Assembly (NCBI GenBank): GCA_021397835.1 | Contig: JAJFZO010000609.1 | Span: 10,356,001-10,420,000, forward strand | Direction of reading: 5' to 3' | Source of the DNA: Moringa oleifera | Lineage: Eukaryota > Streptophyta > Magnoliopsida > Brassicales > Moringaceae | DNA length: 64,000 bases | In this document: piece after piece, positions 1 through 16,799 of the stretch | Layout of the letters: every line of letters starts with the position of its first letter | How positions within the stretch are numbered: position 1 is the stretch's first letter | The notes under the pieces: generated by a model | Told to the model about the DNA's origin: nothing | The model's input: the letters and a program-made list of their open reading frames with translations, nothing else | The model's database searches: none | Made by a program: the position numbers and the translations under genes

Positions 1-1874
1 GATGCTGTCATATCTACCATGAAGCCTGGAGTAAGCTGGGTGGATATGCACAAGTAAGACTTGTTGGTCAACATTTTAACATGGAAACATATGCATGTTG
101 CAGTAGATGCTTCATATGATATAGTTATTGTGCTTATTCACTGTCCGTCCTGTTGGCTTGCTTTGGTGTTTCTGTTTCATGGATCTTATTGCTAGTTATC
201 AGTCTACTTGTATTGCTGGCTTCAATTCGAAGAATTTACAGGAATAGGAAATTGTTTATATGGTTTAATAAAATTGTTATTCTTCAAGTTTAATTAGACC
301 TTTTCATTAGTTGAAAAATGCGAAGCTTTTAGCCTGTTCTTGCCTATGTAACTTAGCAACTCGATTCTTGTTTCCCCTTAATGACTGCAGATTAGCAGAG
401 AAAATCATTCTTGAATCACTGAAAGAGGGGAACATACTTGTTGGGTAACTTTTCTGCTCTAAACAATGTATTATCTTCCACTTGCAACATGTGATTTTCA
501 TTTGAAGTAAAGCATCAATTTAATGTAGTTCTCATTTTCTCTTTCTAGCAATGTGGATGAGATGATGATTGAGCGATTGGGTGCTGTTTTCATGCCTCAT
601 GGCTTGGGGCATTTCCTGGGCGTTGACACTCATGATCCTGGAGGCTACTTAGAGGTCTTACTTAAAAGCTTAAATGTTATATTCTCTCTTCTTTCCTTGA
701 CTTTTCATATCTCATTAGTTTATTGCCATCTAGAATTTGTATTATCCTTTATGAACTTGGAATGGTGGAATATTTCCAGGGCCTGGAGAGGCTGAAGGAA
801 CCTGGTTTAAGGTCTTTGCGAACTATCAGAGAGCTGCGTGAGGGAATGGTAAGAAGTTCCCCAATAAATTATGTGAGCTAAAGTTGTTTTCACTAACAGA
901 TATATATCCTTGGGATTTTTGACTAATACAATGATCCTTGATGTATAATTAGCTTCATTTATGTATAATTTGACAGGTCAACATTTATTTATAGTGCATA
1001 AACTTGTTAATTGTGTTTGCACTTATGAACTCCTCATTGGAAGTTTGGTGGCCCCTAAAAGTAATATATATTATGGTTCCTGTGTGTTTTGGATGACTTC
1101 ATTATTTCTTTGTGATTGAACTAAATCCAACTTCCTTGTACTGGAGAGTTGTCCTAGTATGATCTGTTGATCCATACAAATAGAAATTCATAGAGTTAAG
1201 AAATGTCATTAGAAAACTGGAGAATGATCTAAGTTTGTTTGATCTTTTGTAGGTGATAACGGTGGAGCCTGGATGCTATTTTATAGATGCTCTATTGGTG
1301 CCAGCCATGGAAAATGCTAACACTTCAAAGTTTTTCAATGAGGAAACAATCGGGAGGTTTACAAATTTTGGTGGAGTTCGAATTGAAAGTGATGTGGTAC
1401 TTCTTGAATCTCATATTGATATCTAATCCCTCATGTCTTTCTTTCATTGGCTTCCATATATATGAGGTCATTTTGTTCATGTTGTAAATTATACCATGAA
1501 CTGTATGCTATGGTTACCTAGTTTTACATTTGCAAACGCGGATGTTGGATTAGTTTTTTTTTTTTTGGAGCCAATTTGATTGTTTTCATCGTACATAGTA
1601 TCATATATTAAAGACTGGACTTAAATGAGCAAAGAGCCACATAATATTATTCTGTGGCTGGTTGGTTTGTAAGATTCCTGATGTAATTGATGGAGAAGAT
1701 CATTTATGCCATGTTCTTTGTGTCATAAGGTTAATTTCGTTCTTTTCATCCATGCAGCTTGTTACTGCTACTGGAAGCAAGAACATGACTAAAGTTCCCC
1801 GCAAAACATGGGAGATTGAAGCTGTCATGGCAGGTGCACCTTGGTCGCTTAACAAGACTTCTCCCTGTTCATAA
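1..1874 (+). CDS. Xaa-Pro dipeptidase (prolidase), M24 family, 3' part
   Basis: Metal-dependent peptidase of the M24/prolidase family, which cleaves dipeptides with C-terminal proline. Only the last 180 residues lie in the window. Exons: 1-53, 391-444, 549-654, 780-848, 1253-1396, 1758-1874, in phase with GT-AG borders (543 nt in total). Conserved pita-bread-fold motifs are visible: [17 protein letters not shown] (metal-site histidine), ITVEPGCYF and the NFGGVRIE glutamates. The upstream DxD metal ligands would lie before base 1. The C-terminal stretch after the last metal ligand ([11 protein letters not shown]) is usual for eukaryotic prolidase. The 5' end is cut by the window edge and is not evidence of truncation. 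The closest remembered homologue is an Arabidopsis M24 metallopeptidase next to PRMT11, which fits the gene following it here. Confidence 0.93.
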
Positions 1875-2458
1875 GATACTGGACAGAGCAAGTTCAGCAA
1901 TCATGACTTGTCCCTGATAATAATATAGACAGTTCTGTGGATGAGCTAGCTTATGAGTTTGTAATTTGGTCATTTAAGTTGGGATTTATGCTTCCATAAT
2001 TTAGAGCCTTGTAGTCAAGTCCAGGTACATGAATCTTCAAATATATTGTCTATGGCAGTCTGCCTAATTGTTATCCTTGATACTAGACAAGCATTTGGTG
2101 CTAATACTATATAATTTCCTTAAAAGTCTCAAGAGGGCAAAAATGCTAAATCTCTTGTATTAAATTTCTCTTTTATTAAATTGTTGGGTGAGACTATAAA
2201 GGGGTTGTTTAAACGACGCCGTGTGAATCGGCGCTTAGGACAGACGGTTCTATCTGACTTGAGTCACTTCGTTCTGAAATGTCTTGCATAGTGCCAACCC
2301 AAATATTTAAACCATACGTTAACGCCCCATCATACTAGCCTCAGCTGGAAAGCGCCCCCTCTCCCCCAAAACCCTAATCATTCTCTTCATTTCCAAAACC
2401 CTAGTCATCCTAAGCTCTCTTCCTGGAAAAGGAGTTGGCCATAGCGGAGAGAGAACAT
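1875..2458. other. Intergenic, prolidase 3' flank and PRMT promoter
   Basis: No coding sequence is seen. Around 2205-2240 there is a GC-rich patch with ACGCCG/CGGCG-type elements, and near 2304 a TATTTAAA box about 155 bases before the PRMT start codon. Which of these is used as a promoter element is inference. Confidence 0.5.
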
Positions 2459-6825
<4,367 letters not shown>

Positions 6826-7822
6826 TGATTTTTCTCAAAATGTTCTTCAGCATTAAGTAAACTGGTTCCTGGGATCTAAGAGTACTGAGTACTGACGGCT
6901 GTTGCTCAGCCACTGTCCACTGTCTGAAAGCTGCTCCCCTATTTAGAAGAAGCTGAGAGTAGTCTTTAATTGCCTGTTAAGACAGGGCATAAAAGGAGAA
7001 TGGTTAGGCATGTTACGAAATATTTATTGTCCATTCAACTCCCAAATTATTCTTTTATAAGGTGATTGAAATTGTACTTTGAAAATTTTATATTTAATTT
7101 GCAATTTCCACCATTAAGTTTATACCCTTCATTGCATGATTCCAAGTCTCAAATTACTCTGTTACTCTTCTCATTCATGATTTGCTATCTCTGGATTTAG
7201 CCATAATGCTTGAAATCCTCCTCTAACAGGTCCATTTTAAAGCCAACATCTGTCCATGGATTAGAGGCATGAGCCAAATTTGCAGTTAGAAGTCTCTCGG
7301 GAGCTGCAGTGCACTTGCCCCAAGTCAGTGCCCTGATCATTGATAACTTATATGAGCACCAAGGCCTAGCCAATCCAAGTTCTGTTGGGGTCATATGGTG
7401 TTGTTTTTAACCTCTAGAAAGGCCTTTCTTGCCTTATCGATAAGAGTATTGTTCAGGGTAACAAGTCCTGCAATCACTATCATGGGAATGTCTTCTGCAA
7501 AATAAGAGCAACTTGGCAGGTGTAAGAATGATAATTCTCATCAAAAGAGTCTCTATGATCTTTCTGGTGATACTGTAGGTACAACCTAAAAAATGCTTCT
7601 GACTCGTAACATTTCTTGTGGGATAAATGTCCATCAGATGAAAAAATAAACCAGAAACGAACCAAAATTTAAAAAAGAAAAGGGGCAGGGGTAATACTTT
7701 CTCCACAAAGCCTACTTGTTGGAGTTGCTTTCTTAGTAAAGACCTGATATTAATACAATGAACAGTGAACAAATAATGTGGGAAATGCTGACTATACCCA
7801 CAATTTTGTGATTCAGGGGCTT
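6826..7822. other. Convergent intergenic spacer
   Basis: Lies between the 3' ends of the PRMT gene (+) and the canopy-like gene (-). Presumably holds both 3' UTRs. Open frames here have no family likeness that I can see. Confidence 0.5.
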
Positions 7823-10775
7823 CTAGAGCTCTACACTGCCGCCCTTTGAATTCTTCGAACTTGATGTTTTCATCCCTCTCCACCACCTTCTTATCCTGTG
7901 TGACACCTTGCTTGCATGTCTCTTTAGTGCCTCCTGTGTGTTTATGATCCCTTTGCTGATCCTTTGCTTCCAATCACCCTTTTTACTTTCTTTCTCCCTC
8001 CAAATTTTTCCCTATTCAAGCAACGGTTTTTTCACAATTAGAGAAACAACAAAATGTTATATAGAGACTTTGAGCTATGCGAACTTGTTAGTACCAAGTT
8101 TGATGGGAAGTTCGTCTCATCATCTTCATCTTCATCATCATCATCAGCATCTTCATTGCCAAAATTTTTCATATTCATCACCTCTTCCCTCGAATACATT
8201 TTCATGTTGGGTGCTCCTGGCATACCCTGAAAACGGTCAACCACTTTTAGACCATGTATGGAATGAGAAAGCCCATTATATTCAGCAATCAATAGGTAAC
8301 TACCTGCATAGATCTCAACATCTTTTCCATTTCAGCCTCTTTACTTGATTTGGGCTCAAAAGGTTCTCCTGGAACCCTATCCTGGGCACAGAATAGACAA
8401 TTTAATGAGTGTATGGACTTGAAAGTATCTAGTTTTGGTGCCTATGCTGCATAAAAAGCTTATGCATGGGAGAATCATGCGGAGTCTTTCTATCAGAATT
8501 TGACATTGCGAGTTTTAGAATTCTGAAACCGAAATAGACAGACAGAAAGCCAAAGCAATTTCAGGTAACCAAAAGTCTAGCTGTCTATGTGATCAGTATG
8601 ATGTCAATTCAAGTCAGTCCCGGCTAAGATGACCTTCTAATTTAGTAAAATTCTGAAAGGCAATGAAGATGACTCCAGCAATGCCATTAAGTGTATAGCA
8701 AAAAGTCTGGCAGATGACAAGAGAAGTTCACCAAACTCGACAGTCAAATGACCACCTTTCTCGTGAAATTCTAGGTTGTTCTATGCACTTCTAGAGAACT
8801 AGAAAAAGTCAAGCAGAAAACAGGAGGGAATGATAGGCTAATCAGAGACTTTCCTATATGATCTCTCTCTTTTTGTTTGACCAGATCCCTAGATGATCTC
8901 TCTTCCTATCTTTAAATTCAAATTCTCCTCTTCCCTTCATCAGAAGTTCCATCATCTAATACAGGAAAGGTTCCAGCGGTTCCATATTTTAAATTATACT
9001 TGCACAGCAACTCTTCTGAGATATTGTTTGATGAAAAATTAAAGGACTCAGAAGAGAATCAGTGATGGTAATTTGACATTTAACACAAACTTGTCTCTAA
9101 GTGTTTCAAATGCTCAGGTGTAATACTCATACATATACTTCAATACATATTTACTGTTACACATTGCAAAAGCCACATAAAGACAGCTTCTAGAATAATG
9201 CTAATGGTGCTTCACATTTAAATTCCGGCAGGCCATCCTCCATGCGTAAAGGAAAATCATAGGTAAAGGGAATTGAAACAGCAGAAATGGATAAATCTTC
9301 TCAAGCTAAGTGTGCATATTAATGATCAAGGGATGTACTTTCATTTGGGAACATTGACAACTATTGAATGCATCTAACTTTCAAATGCTAGCCACACAGA
9401 AACAGCAGAAGTGTTCACACTCTTCATAAGAAAAGTTTCAGTTTCAGATAATCTATCAATCAGAAATTTCTGGAGGAGCATAAATATTGTATTTATGGTT
9501 TCACATGATAAAAAACTGGAAAGCATCAAAATAACATGGTAATATTCTACCGCAATGGTCCTTCAGGAAGCTAGACAGAATGCAATAACACAAGCCAGAG
9601 GAATCAAAGATAGAATGCAGATACCTTAGGAACTGGAGGAGGCTTCGTATTACATGCTTTGCTCAGGTCTTTGCAGAGATATTTTACCAATGAATCAACA
9701 TCAGGCTTTGTCTTATATAGGTATTCGGCAACATCAGTATCAGAATACCCAATCACCTGCACAGTAGTAAACCAACAGATATGTTTAACATCACGTGTTC
9801 AATATCACAGCTACTAGAATTAAAGACGAGTTCAGTGGCTGAATATCTACACTAGTACAATCTTAGATGACTCGGACCAATGAAGCATTTATTCCAATGG
9901 GTCAGAAGGTGATCTACTGCATAGAGCGAAATTCAGTGATCATGGTGACGCAAGAAAAGATAAAAAGCACCATTTCTCACCTCCTGACAAGTACGCTCAA
10001 TTGTCTTGCACTCGGAATTGCATTGTCCCTCGGAGTCTTGTTCAACTAGCTGAAAATGGATTGAAATTCACACAATTTAGCTAGTGAACAACAGAATTAA
10101 ATTGTCCATGAATCATAAATTCAATATTGCAGCTCTTAATGGCAATTTCTTAGTTCCTTGTGTATTGCTCAGATTCTCACTTTAGAAAATGATGAACCCG
10201 TCAAAATCCTGCTATCAAGATGCTGCCGAAACAGTTCCTTAGGTAGAAGAACATGCATTAAATGATAGACACATGAACAACTAATAGTGAAACCTAAATC
10301 AGAAATGAAAGCATCCCCTACCTCCAACTTATCTCCTTTCTCTACTATATCAATCTTCAGGATCCAATCAGCTTCCTCTTTCTTCAAGTTGCAAACATTC
10401 TCCGTGATCTCAATGATTTGATACTCCGAGATCTAAGACTCTCCCCAGGAACAGGAAAACACAATCCAAATCAATTTCAATTCAACAAAAAACTACTTAA
10501 AAATCCACCAACCCGCCAAACACAATGAAAGCGAAGATATTAAAGGCAAACCCAGTTAGTGAAATCACCTTCTTCGATGAGATCTGGTCCTGTTTCTTCT
10601 GTACTTGTTGGTACAACTGCGATGCAAGCTTTTCGCAAACTTGGCACTTAATGTATGGTATGTCCTCCTTTCTAGCTCCCGCCACAGGTTTCTTGGCGCA
10701 GTGAGCGATTGGCATCCATGTCGATACTACGAGCAATATTGATATCACAGCAACAACTGGCAAAATCTTTGCCAT
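7823..10775 (-). CDS. Canopy-like / DUF3456 (TLR4 regulator, MSAP-like) secretory-pathway protein
   Basis: Seven exons on the minus strand: 10569-10775, 10322-10432, 9981-10049, 9625-9756, 8304-8381, 8095-8226, 7823-8011; 305 aa. The ATG at 10775 begins a clear signal peptide (MAKILPVVAV, then ISILLVV, ending near AHCA); the longer open frame has only a TTG. The mature part carries paired cysteines (KCQVC, ENVC, QCNSEC, TCQE, YLC, KAC), as in the saposin-like canopy fold. An Asp/Glu-rich stretch (about residues 220-240) follows and then a basic, Trp-containing tail (RIRRWWRG). In animals canopy proteins are ER co-chaperones; a plant role is not established to my knowledge. The start is 524 bases from the divergent gene at 11300. 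Confidence 0.88.
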
Positions 10776-11299
10776 GACACTCGTATTCCTTTCTCTCAGT
10801 AAAGCCAGAAGCTTCACCAATTGTTAACAGAGAGTGCTCGAAACTGAAAGCACAGTTCCTTTGTTACTACGGATTTTTGTAGTGCTTTCAGCAACCAATA
10901 CACACGTTAACGAAGCAGCTACGTGTTTCGAGAAATCTGATTGGTTGCCGAGGGCTGATGTGAGGTGGGTCTACTTTCCAGCCAATAGGATGCAAGAAAA
11001 CACGTATCTTTCATTTTTCTTGTTTTTAGGAAACAAGTTATTAAGTCAAACCTGAAGTTTCATCAGGACCGTCTAATGTTTCATCAGATGTGGGACCCAT
11101 ACTGCAGAAATTGTACAAACCGGATACTCAGAAACTGGAGGGTACGGAAAACCCCGCTAAATGTCTAAAACCCTGTGACCAACTAACTGGTGCCTGACGG
11201 TCACTTGTACGGACATTTAGGGTTTATCTCTGGTTCAGCTTCTTGTATGCCACTCACCCTAGTAGGTAACAAATTCGCCAACTTTTCGATAACAGAAAC
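10776..11299. promoter_or_regulatory. Shared divergent promoter region
   Basis: A 524-base spacer separates the start codons of the canopy-like gene (-) and the unknown acidic-protein gene (+). It must hold both 5' UTRs and both core promoters. A bidirectional promoter is inferred from geometry only; I see no strong TATA box on either side. Confidence 0.45.
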
Positions 11300-14200
11300 A
11301 TGGCTTTATCTATTACAGAAGCCACAAATCCGCCAAGAGTTTATGCCCTTTTGGGAAAAAACTATGAGATCACACTGAACCAATCTACGCAAGACCTCTT
11401 AGCCCAAATTCGGGAAGGAACCCCGAATCTCTCTCGTTTTATTGATATTTTCTATGGATTAATGCAAGCGAAGATCGACCCACCTCTTGAATCGATCTGG
11501 GTGTATGCTGCTCTATGGTTTCGCGGTCGTAAATCCATCGATGAAGATCCTTTACATAGAATATCAGTCACCAAGGACCTGTTTCAGTTAACTTCGGCAT
11601 GTTCTGGATCGTGTAGTTCCTCGAAAAGCATTGTGTTGCTCGCTCCAATTATTTTCGAGTTGCACAAGTTAGTTGTTGAGTTACTTGGGAATGACTTGGG
11701 CTCAGAGAGAGAAAAGAAAAAAACAATGGGAGAGATTAAGTCTGTAATTAAAGTGATTCTGAGCTACATAAGCGTGTGTTGTAGCAAGGATTTGAATGAA
11801 GAAAGTAAGAATCCGAGTTTGATTATACCTTTTTCCAGTTTGGTAAGTGTTTGGATGGACGCAAATGAGGGATCACAGTCCTTTTTACCGCTGGTGAGCC
11901 GTGGGATTTCTGACAGAGCTTGTGACGTGAATTACTTAGCTGGACTAGTTATTGTTGAAGCGTTTTTGTTGAAGTTGTGCCTGGATCTTCAGCATCGAGT
12001 TGCAGGAATTGAATTCGAGAAGGAGTTGCGGAGTTGGGCTGTGGGGTCTATAACTGCATTTCGAAACTTTTACTTCTTCGGTTAGTACTTTCAACTTGCT
12101 TGAATTTGGGATTATTTGTTCTTGGGTGGCTGTGTGGTCATTTCTCATTGTGTTCTTTGTTGTGTATGCGATGGCTTTATATGATTATATCCTTTCCGTT
12201 GCTTCAACTTTGAAGATGAATTTAACATTGCATGTCTGGTCATATCCTTTTTGGCCTTTATCTTCTTCCTTTTAAATTTATGGTGATTAAATTTTGATTC
12301 ATTTTATTTCCTGTCTTTCCTTTTGGTCTTGTGCTGGCCAGAGATCATTGTGAACACGCTGCTGGAGCCGACTTTGCCTGTGACTTCCATCTTGGTTTGT
12401 ATATCTTTCATAAATACTCTGATTCTTTTTTGTTTAATGTCTTCACTGTTTGGTGCTCCGGAGTTGGTGGAGTACATTCTCAAAGTCAAATGCTCAAGTG
12501 TCTAAATTTTGATGGTTGACTCTGCATTGAAGGATCATATATGCTCCCTGCATCTCTCATAAACATGAGTGCTGCATTTGCCCTTACACACCTTTAGTTG
12601 TACCATTCATCCACCCCATAATATGGATGGCAACTCGGTAACAGAATGCTTCTTCTAGTGCAGGTGCACAAGAATGACAGATGGTCCTCTAAGAAATTCT
12701 CTCCGTAGTAGTAACAGGATTCCCCTCCCTGCACTCCCTCCCTCCCGTTTCTCTGTTTGTCTCTCGCTGTGGATCTCAGCCTGCATATAGGTTGCTTCTG
12801 AATTTCATGATGGATGGATGGTTGTTGTGAGGGTGACTTTTCAAGGAGTCACAATGGGTACATGTTGGATGATATGGAATCCATATTGAGAAAGGGTTTA
12901 CTCTAATATAAAAGATTAGATGCCTCAGAATAACAAGAATTGATGAGCTTTTAATTGGAAATTAGGATTGCAAATATGTATTTGAGAATGTTTCTGTCTC
13001 TTCATATTCTGTCTTATGTTTATGATTGAACCTGTTTTGGCAAATAAATGAAACTGCAACTGAGACCACATTTCACAATGTTCTATGACAGAAAATTACA
13101 GTTTCTTTTGAATTGTCATTTTACATATATAAAAGATATCATGAACAATCACACATTAGTCATTGGACCCCGTAATGAATTGTAGAAAAACTATTGTATG
13201 ATGTAAGTCTTAAGTCTTCAGGTCTTTTGTAGCTTTTTTCTTAGCTCTTTCATTTCGGACTGCTGAAACTGATTTATTGAAGTTTTTGTACTTCCTGGAC
13301 TGTTAACCAGTCCCTAGGATCCTTTTTATCTCCTTTGTTGATATTTCATTTTGTCCATATAAAGAATGTTACACCATTATTTGCCCAAGTAATTTCCATT
13401 GTTTCCTCAATCAAAATTTTAAATTTCGACTCACAATGACCATTTGACAAAAACAGGCTTGAAATTTCAGCTCAATCATTCATGAAATTACCAATTCAAA
13501 TCTTGATGGGAAACTGTGTCAATTTATCGACACTTGCATGGCACATAACTTGTAGTATTAGTACCGTCTATATGTTAATAGACATGCCGCTAGATAATTT
13601 TTGAAACCATGAGTCAATTTAAGTCTGAGTTAATCCTGCCTAAGCAATCATTTATTTGTGGTTATCCTCAATATAGACATGACCTGGAAAATCTCCATGC
13701 AGTGTTCTAAAGATGCAGTTCGGTTAAGGCAAGTGCTCCTTGATGCTGTTATATTGGTGGATTATTCTTTCCTAAATCCTGAAAGGGCTCTTAACGCATC
13801 AGCCCAGAGCGTAAAAAGTCTTGCTATCTCAAGATTGATTGTTACACATGAAGCCATAGAGTCTTCTAGGTACGAGTACTTATATTGACCAGTTAAAATT
13901 ATAATGGAATTCTCCTTGCATGGTCTCATTATCTAGGTTTTGCTGCAGAGAGGATGGGGATCAGAGGCGAGCTATCTCTTATACAAGTGCATTCTCCAGT
14001 TCCCGATTACCTTCTCAAATAATGAAATGGATCCAAATTGGCATGGATGAGGGAGCAAGTAGACCCAATGTCTCATCACCCAAAGCTCTTATACGTAAGT
14101 TGTTCTAGTACCTTCAGTTTCAGTTTGTATCCACAACTTCTGACTCGGTATATTATGAATACTAACTACTGTTTCTGATTTTTTCTTTTTTACTGAAACT

Positions 14201-14700
14201 GATTTTTTTTTTACTGAAACTGATTCCATCGTTCAGAATGGTTGCTTAACCTTGAGGCGCAAGGAATAAAAGTATTTGAAGACAGCCTCCTGAAACACCA
14301 TGCAAGATTAGCTGTTGATAATCCCAGAGGAGACTACGGGTTGCCATCCTCAGAGGCAGAGGAGGAGGAAGTGGGTGATGATCTTCTATTCTATGTTGAT
14401 GACAAAGGAGATGAGGACAACAAAGATGAGGAAATGAGAACAAATGAATCAATAAGTGCTGCATTCGTAACTGCTGCCAATTCGATGAAGTTGATTGATA
14501 ATGGAGCAAAAAAGCGGAAAGAAAGAGCAAGTGCTGGAAATAAGAGGAAAATTAAGTATGTCAAGTATGATGTTGATGATGATTCTGGTTCAGCTGGGGA
14601 AAGGCACAGGAGTTCCTCTATCAAAGAAGATGGTTCAAGTAGTGAGAGTGAAGTTGACAATCCAGTTTCTGATTCAGATGTAGAAAGAAGGGATCAGTAG
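11300..14700 (+). CDS. Unknown protein, 536 aa, acidic C-terminus with basic cluster
   Basis: Five exons, 11300-12080, 12342-12394, 13703-13869, 13949-14094, 14237-14700, joined in phase (1611 nt including stop). I do not recognise a named family. Residues 1 to about 380 are mixed helical-looking sequence with hydrophobic segments, but no convincing membrane span and no catalytic motif. The last exon is strongly charged: an acidic patch (EEEEVGDDLLF, then DDKGDEDNKDEE), a basic cluster (KKRKERASAGNKRKIKYVKY) that could be a nuclear localisation signal, then a Ser/Asp-rich tail with possible CK2 sites. This composition suggests a nuclear or nucleolar protein; that is inference. The start ATG at 11300 opens the first exon. 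Consistent phases across four introns argue for a real gene. Confidence 0.8.
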
Positions 14701-16799
14701 GAACCATTAGCTAAACATTTGGCTATGATCTCTGCCATTAGTGCCAGTGGGAAGCTCGGAAACATCTTTCAGCATTAGTATGTTTGGCTAACACTATATT
14801 TGGTATCTTATCAGAGCAGGAAAACAGTATTTACCATTCAGATAATTTGTTAATCTGATTTAGGCAGTGTTATTATGGGTCATGTGCTTGTTTCCATCAC
14901 AGTTAGCAAAAAGGAAAAACAAAACCAACAACTCTGTGATGAAACATGTAACAATCAAAATGACCAAAATAGAAGGCAATCTGAAGAAGGGTAGCTAATT
15001 ACAAATCTTTCATGAACTACTTCGCTTTTGAAGTTAGCCATAATGTTATAGAAAATGAACCTTGTCTAAGGTTAGATTAATTACATTAAGTGTATATGGA
15101 AATTAAACCTGTGATGTAGCCTCATACATTTATTGAAAACTAATGTATGAAAAAACTATCTTTCAGGAAATCTAACTTCTATCAAATCCTTGGCAAGAAA
15201 TGATTGCTTTCTTCAACTTTGCTTCAATCAAGATAACTTGATCTATGTAGTTGGAATATACCCAAATGGCTCTGAAGGAGCCCAACCTCTGAAGATCCAA
15301 GCACCCTACTAAATACATGGATGCCCTTTCCTCATGCGTGACCGCCATTTATTAAAGCTAGCTGGTAAGTACTCGGGCCAAGGAACATCCACCATATACA
15401 CTGAAGAGGACAAATATCACCAAAAGAGAAAAGGATCAGAATTTAGCCACCATCGGGTAGATGCATACAACTACCTACACTGTACAGGACATACCTACAC
15501 ATAGAAGGTCTAGTAGTCACGTCCATCTTCAGTTTCTGGCAGCATGGAAGCCAATTTGTTCTCCTGTCAGTGTCCGTACAGTAGACATCCTAATTTCTCT
15601 CATCTTCTAGACAGGCTGTCAGAATAAGTTATAGAACTGCACTCATATTACTCATATATGACAGGTGAAACCGTTAGATCATAACTAAAGCAATACAGCC
15701 AATTTCAGATGCTACGCCACAGAGGCTAAATATCCCCAAAATCCCTTTATCTGAGGTGAAACTGCTAATGAAATGAAAATATGTTATTAGATGTGGAAGT
15801 AAGAATCTACTATTCAGGCAAAAATAATAGATGACAGAAAATTGCAGGAACAAGAGCTTCAACTATTGTATCTAAACAAAAGGGTTCAGCATTCTTTACA
15901 ACAATCAACAAAATTATTACAAAACAGTATAAGATGATACTAACCTTGTTCCTGAGAAAATAACCCACCTAGAGGTTATAGACTTTGGTCAGAATGCGAC
16001 AGCTTCACAGACTACGAATAACCTGCTCAAAATTATGTAGAAAAACTTCAAGTTAGGAAAAGGAAAATATCATCATTGTGATGGTGTTCAATCTCAGTAA
16101 CAAAAAGGTCATTACACCATTTAATTTTAAGTAATCAGATGAAACAGTATCTTAACATGATTTAATAGGGAGTTATGCAGCTAGGTTGATATTACCCTGC
16201 TCGAATATTCATCTGCAAGGGCACAAGAAGCTCCACGATAGTCTCCAACCTGGAAACCCCAACATAAGTGGATTAACTTCTTTAACTGCCCACTTGAACC
16301 AACTCCAATCCTTCATCCAAAGAAGTAAGATCAAAATCAGAGGTTTTCGTCTCTTTGATAGCTGGAAGTTATCAAATTTTTTGGCCCAAAAGAACATAAC
16401 TGTGGCAGCTCATACTCAGGAGATTCTTTGCTGATCTGCTTACCTGCAATTCTTTGGGCCCAGTCTTCTCCGTGATGCATATAAGAGAGAACGGCAATCC
16501 CAGAAAGCTTAGTGACTTCTTGAACCTATGAATGGAGAGCCCCATTAAGCAGACAAGCTGGAGAAGCTGAGCTACCTCACAGAAAGGATGACAAGGGCCA
16601 GAGAAAAATGTACAACAGTCAGTACCAACAAGTTATGCATAAATACAAAAAACATATTTGATACAAAACGTATCTAAGAGTTAACAGAGAAAATGTTACT
16701 GGGATTCCTGATGCCTCAAAAAAGAGCAGTAGTTTCTTCAGCCTGAGAGCAACAGTAACTGGCACACAAACCTCCTTGTTGGATGAGCAAAGAACAAAA
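14701..16799. other. Convergent intergenic spacer, about 2.1 kb
   Basis: Lies between the 3' ends of the unknown gene (+) and the PPR gene (-). No supported gene. Two exon-like segments on the minus strand at 16449-16530 and about 16190-16251 have splice-like borders but do not join in frame; they may be spliced 3' UTR of the PPR transcript. See the rejected list. Confidence 0.4.

Noticed and set aside
7197..7394. 65-codon minus-strand frame between PRMT and the canopy-like gene
   Set aside because: Short, no domain, lies where a 3' UTR is expected.
16190..16530. Exon-like minus-strand segments (VQEVTKLSGIAVLSYMHH at about 16449-16530; VGDYRGASCALADEYSS at about 16190-16251) with GT-AG-like borders
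   Set aside because: The first ends with one leftover base and the second reads well only in phase 0, so they do not join in frame. No upstream exon or start was found. They could be spliced 3' UTR of the PPR gene, but I cannot support a gene.
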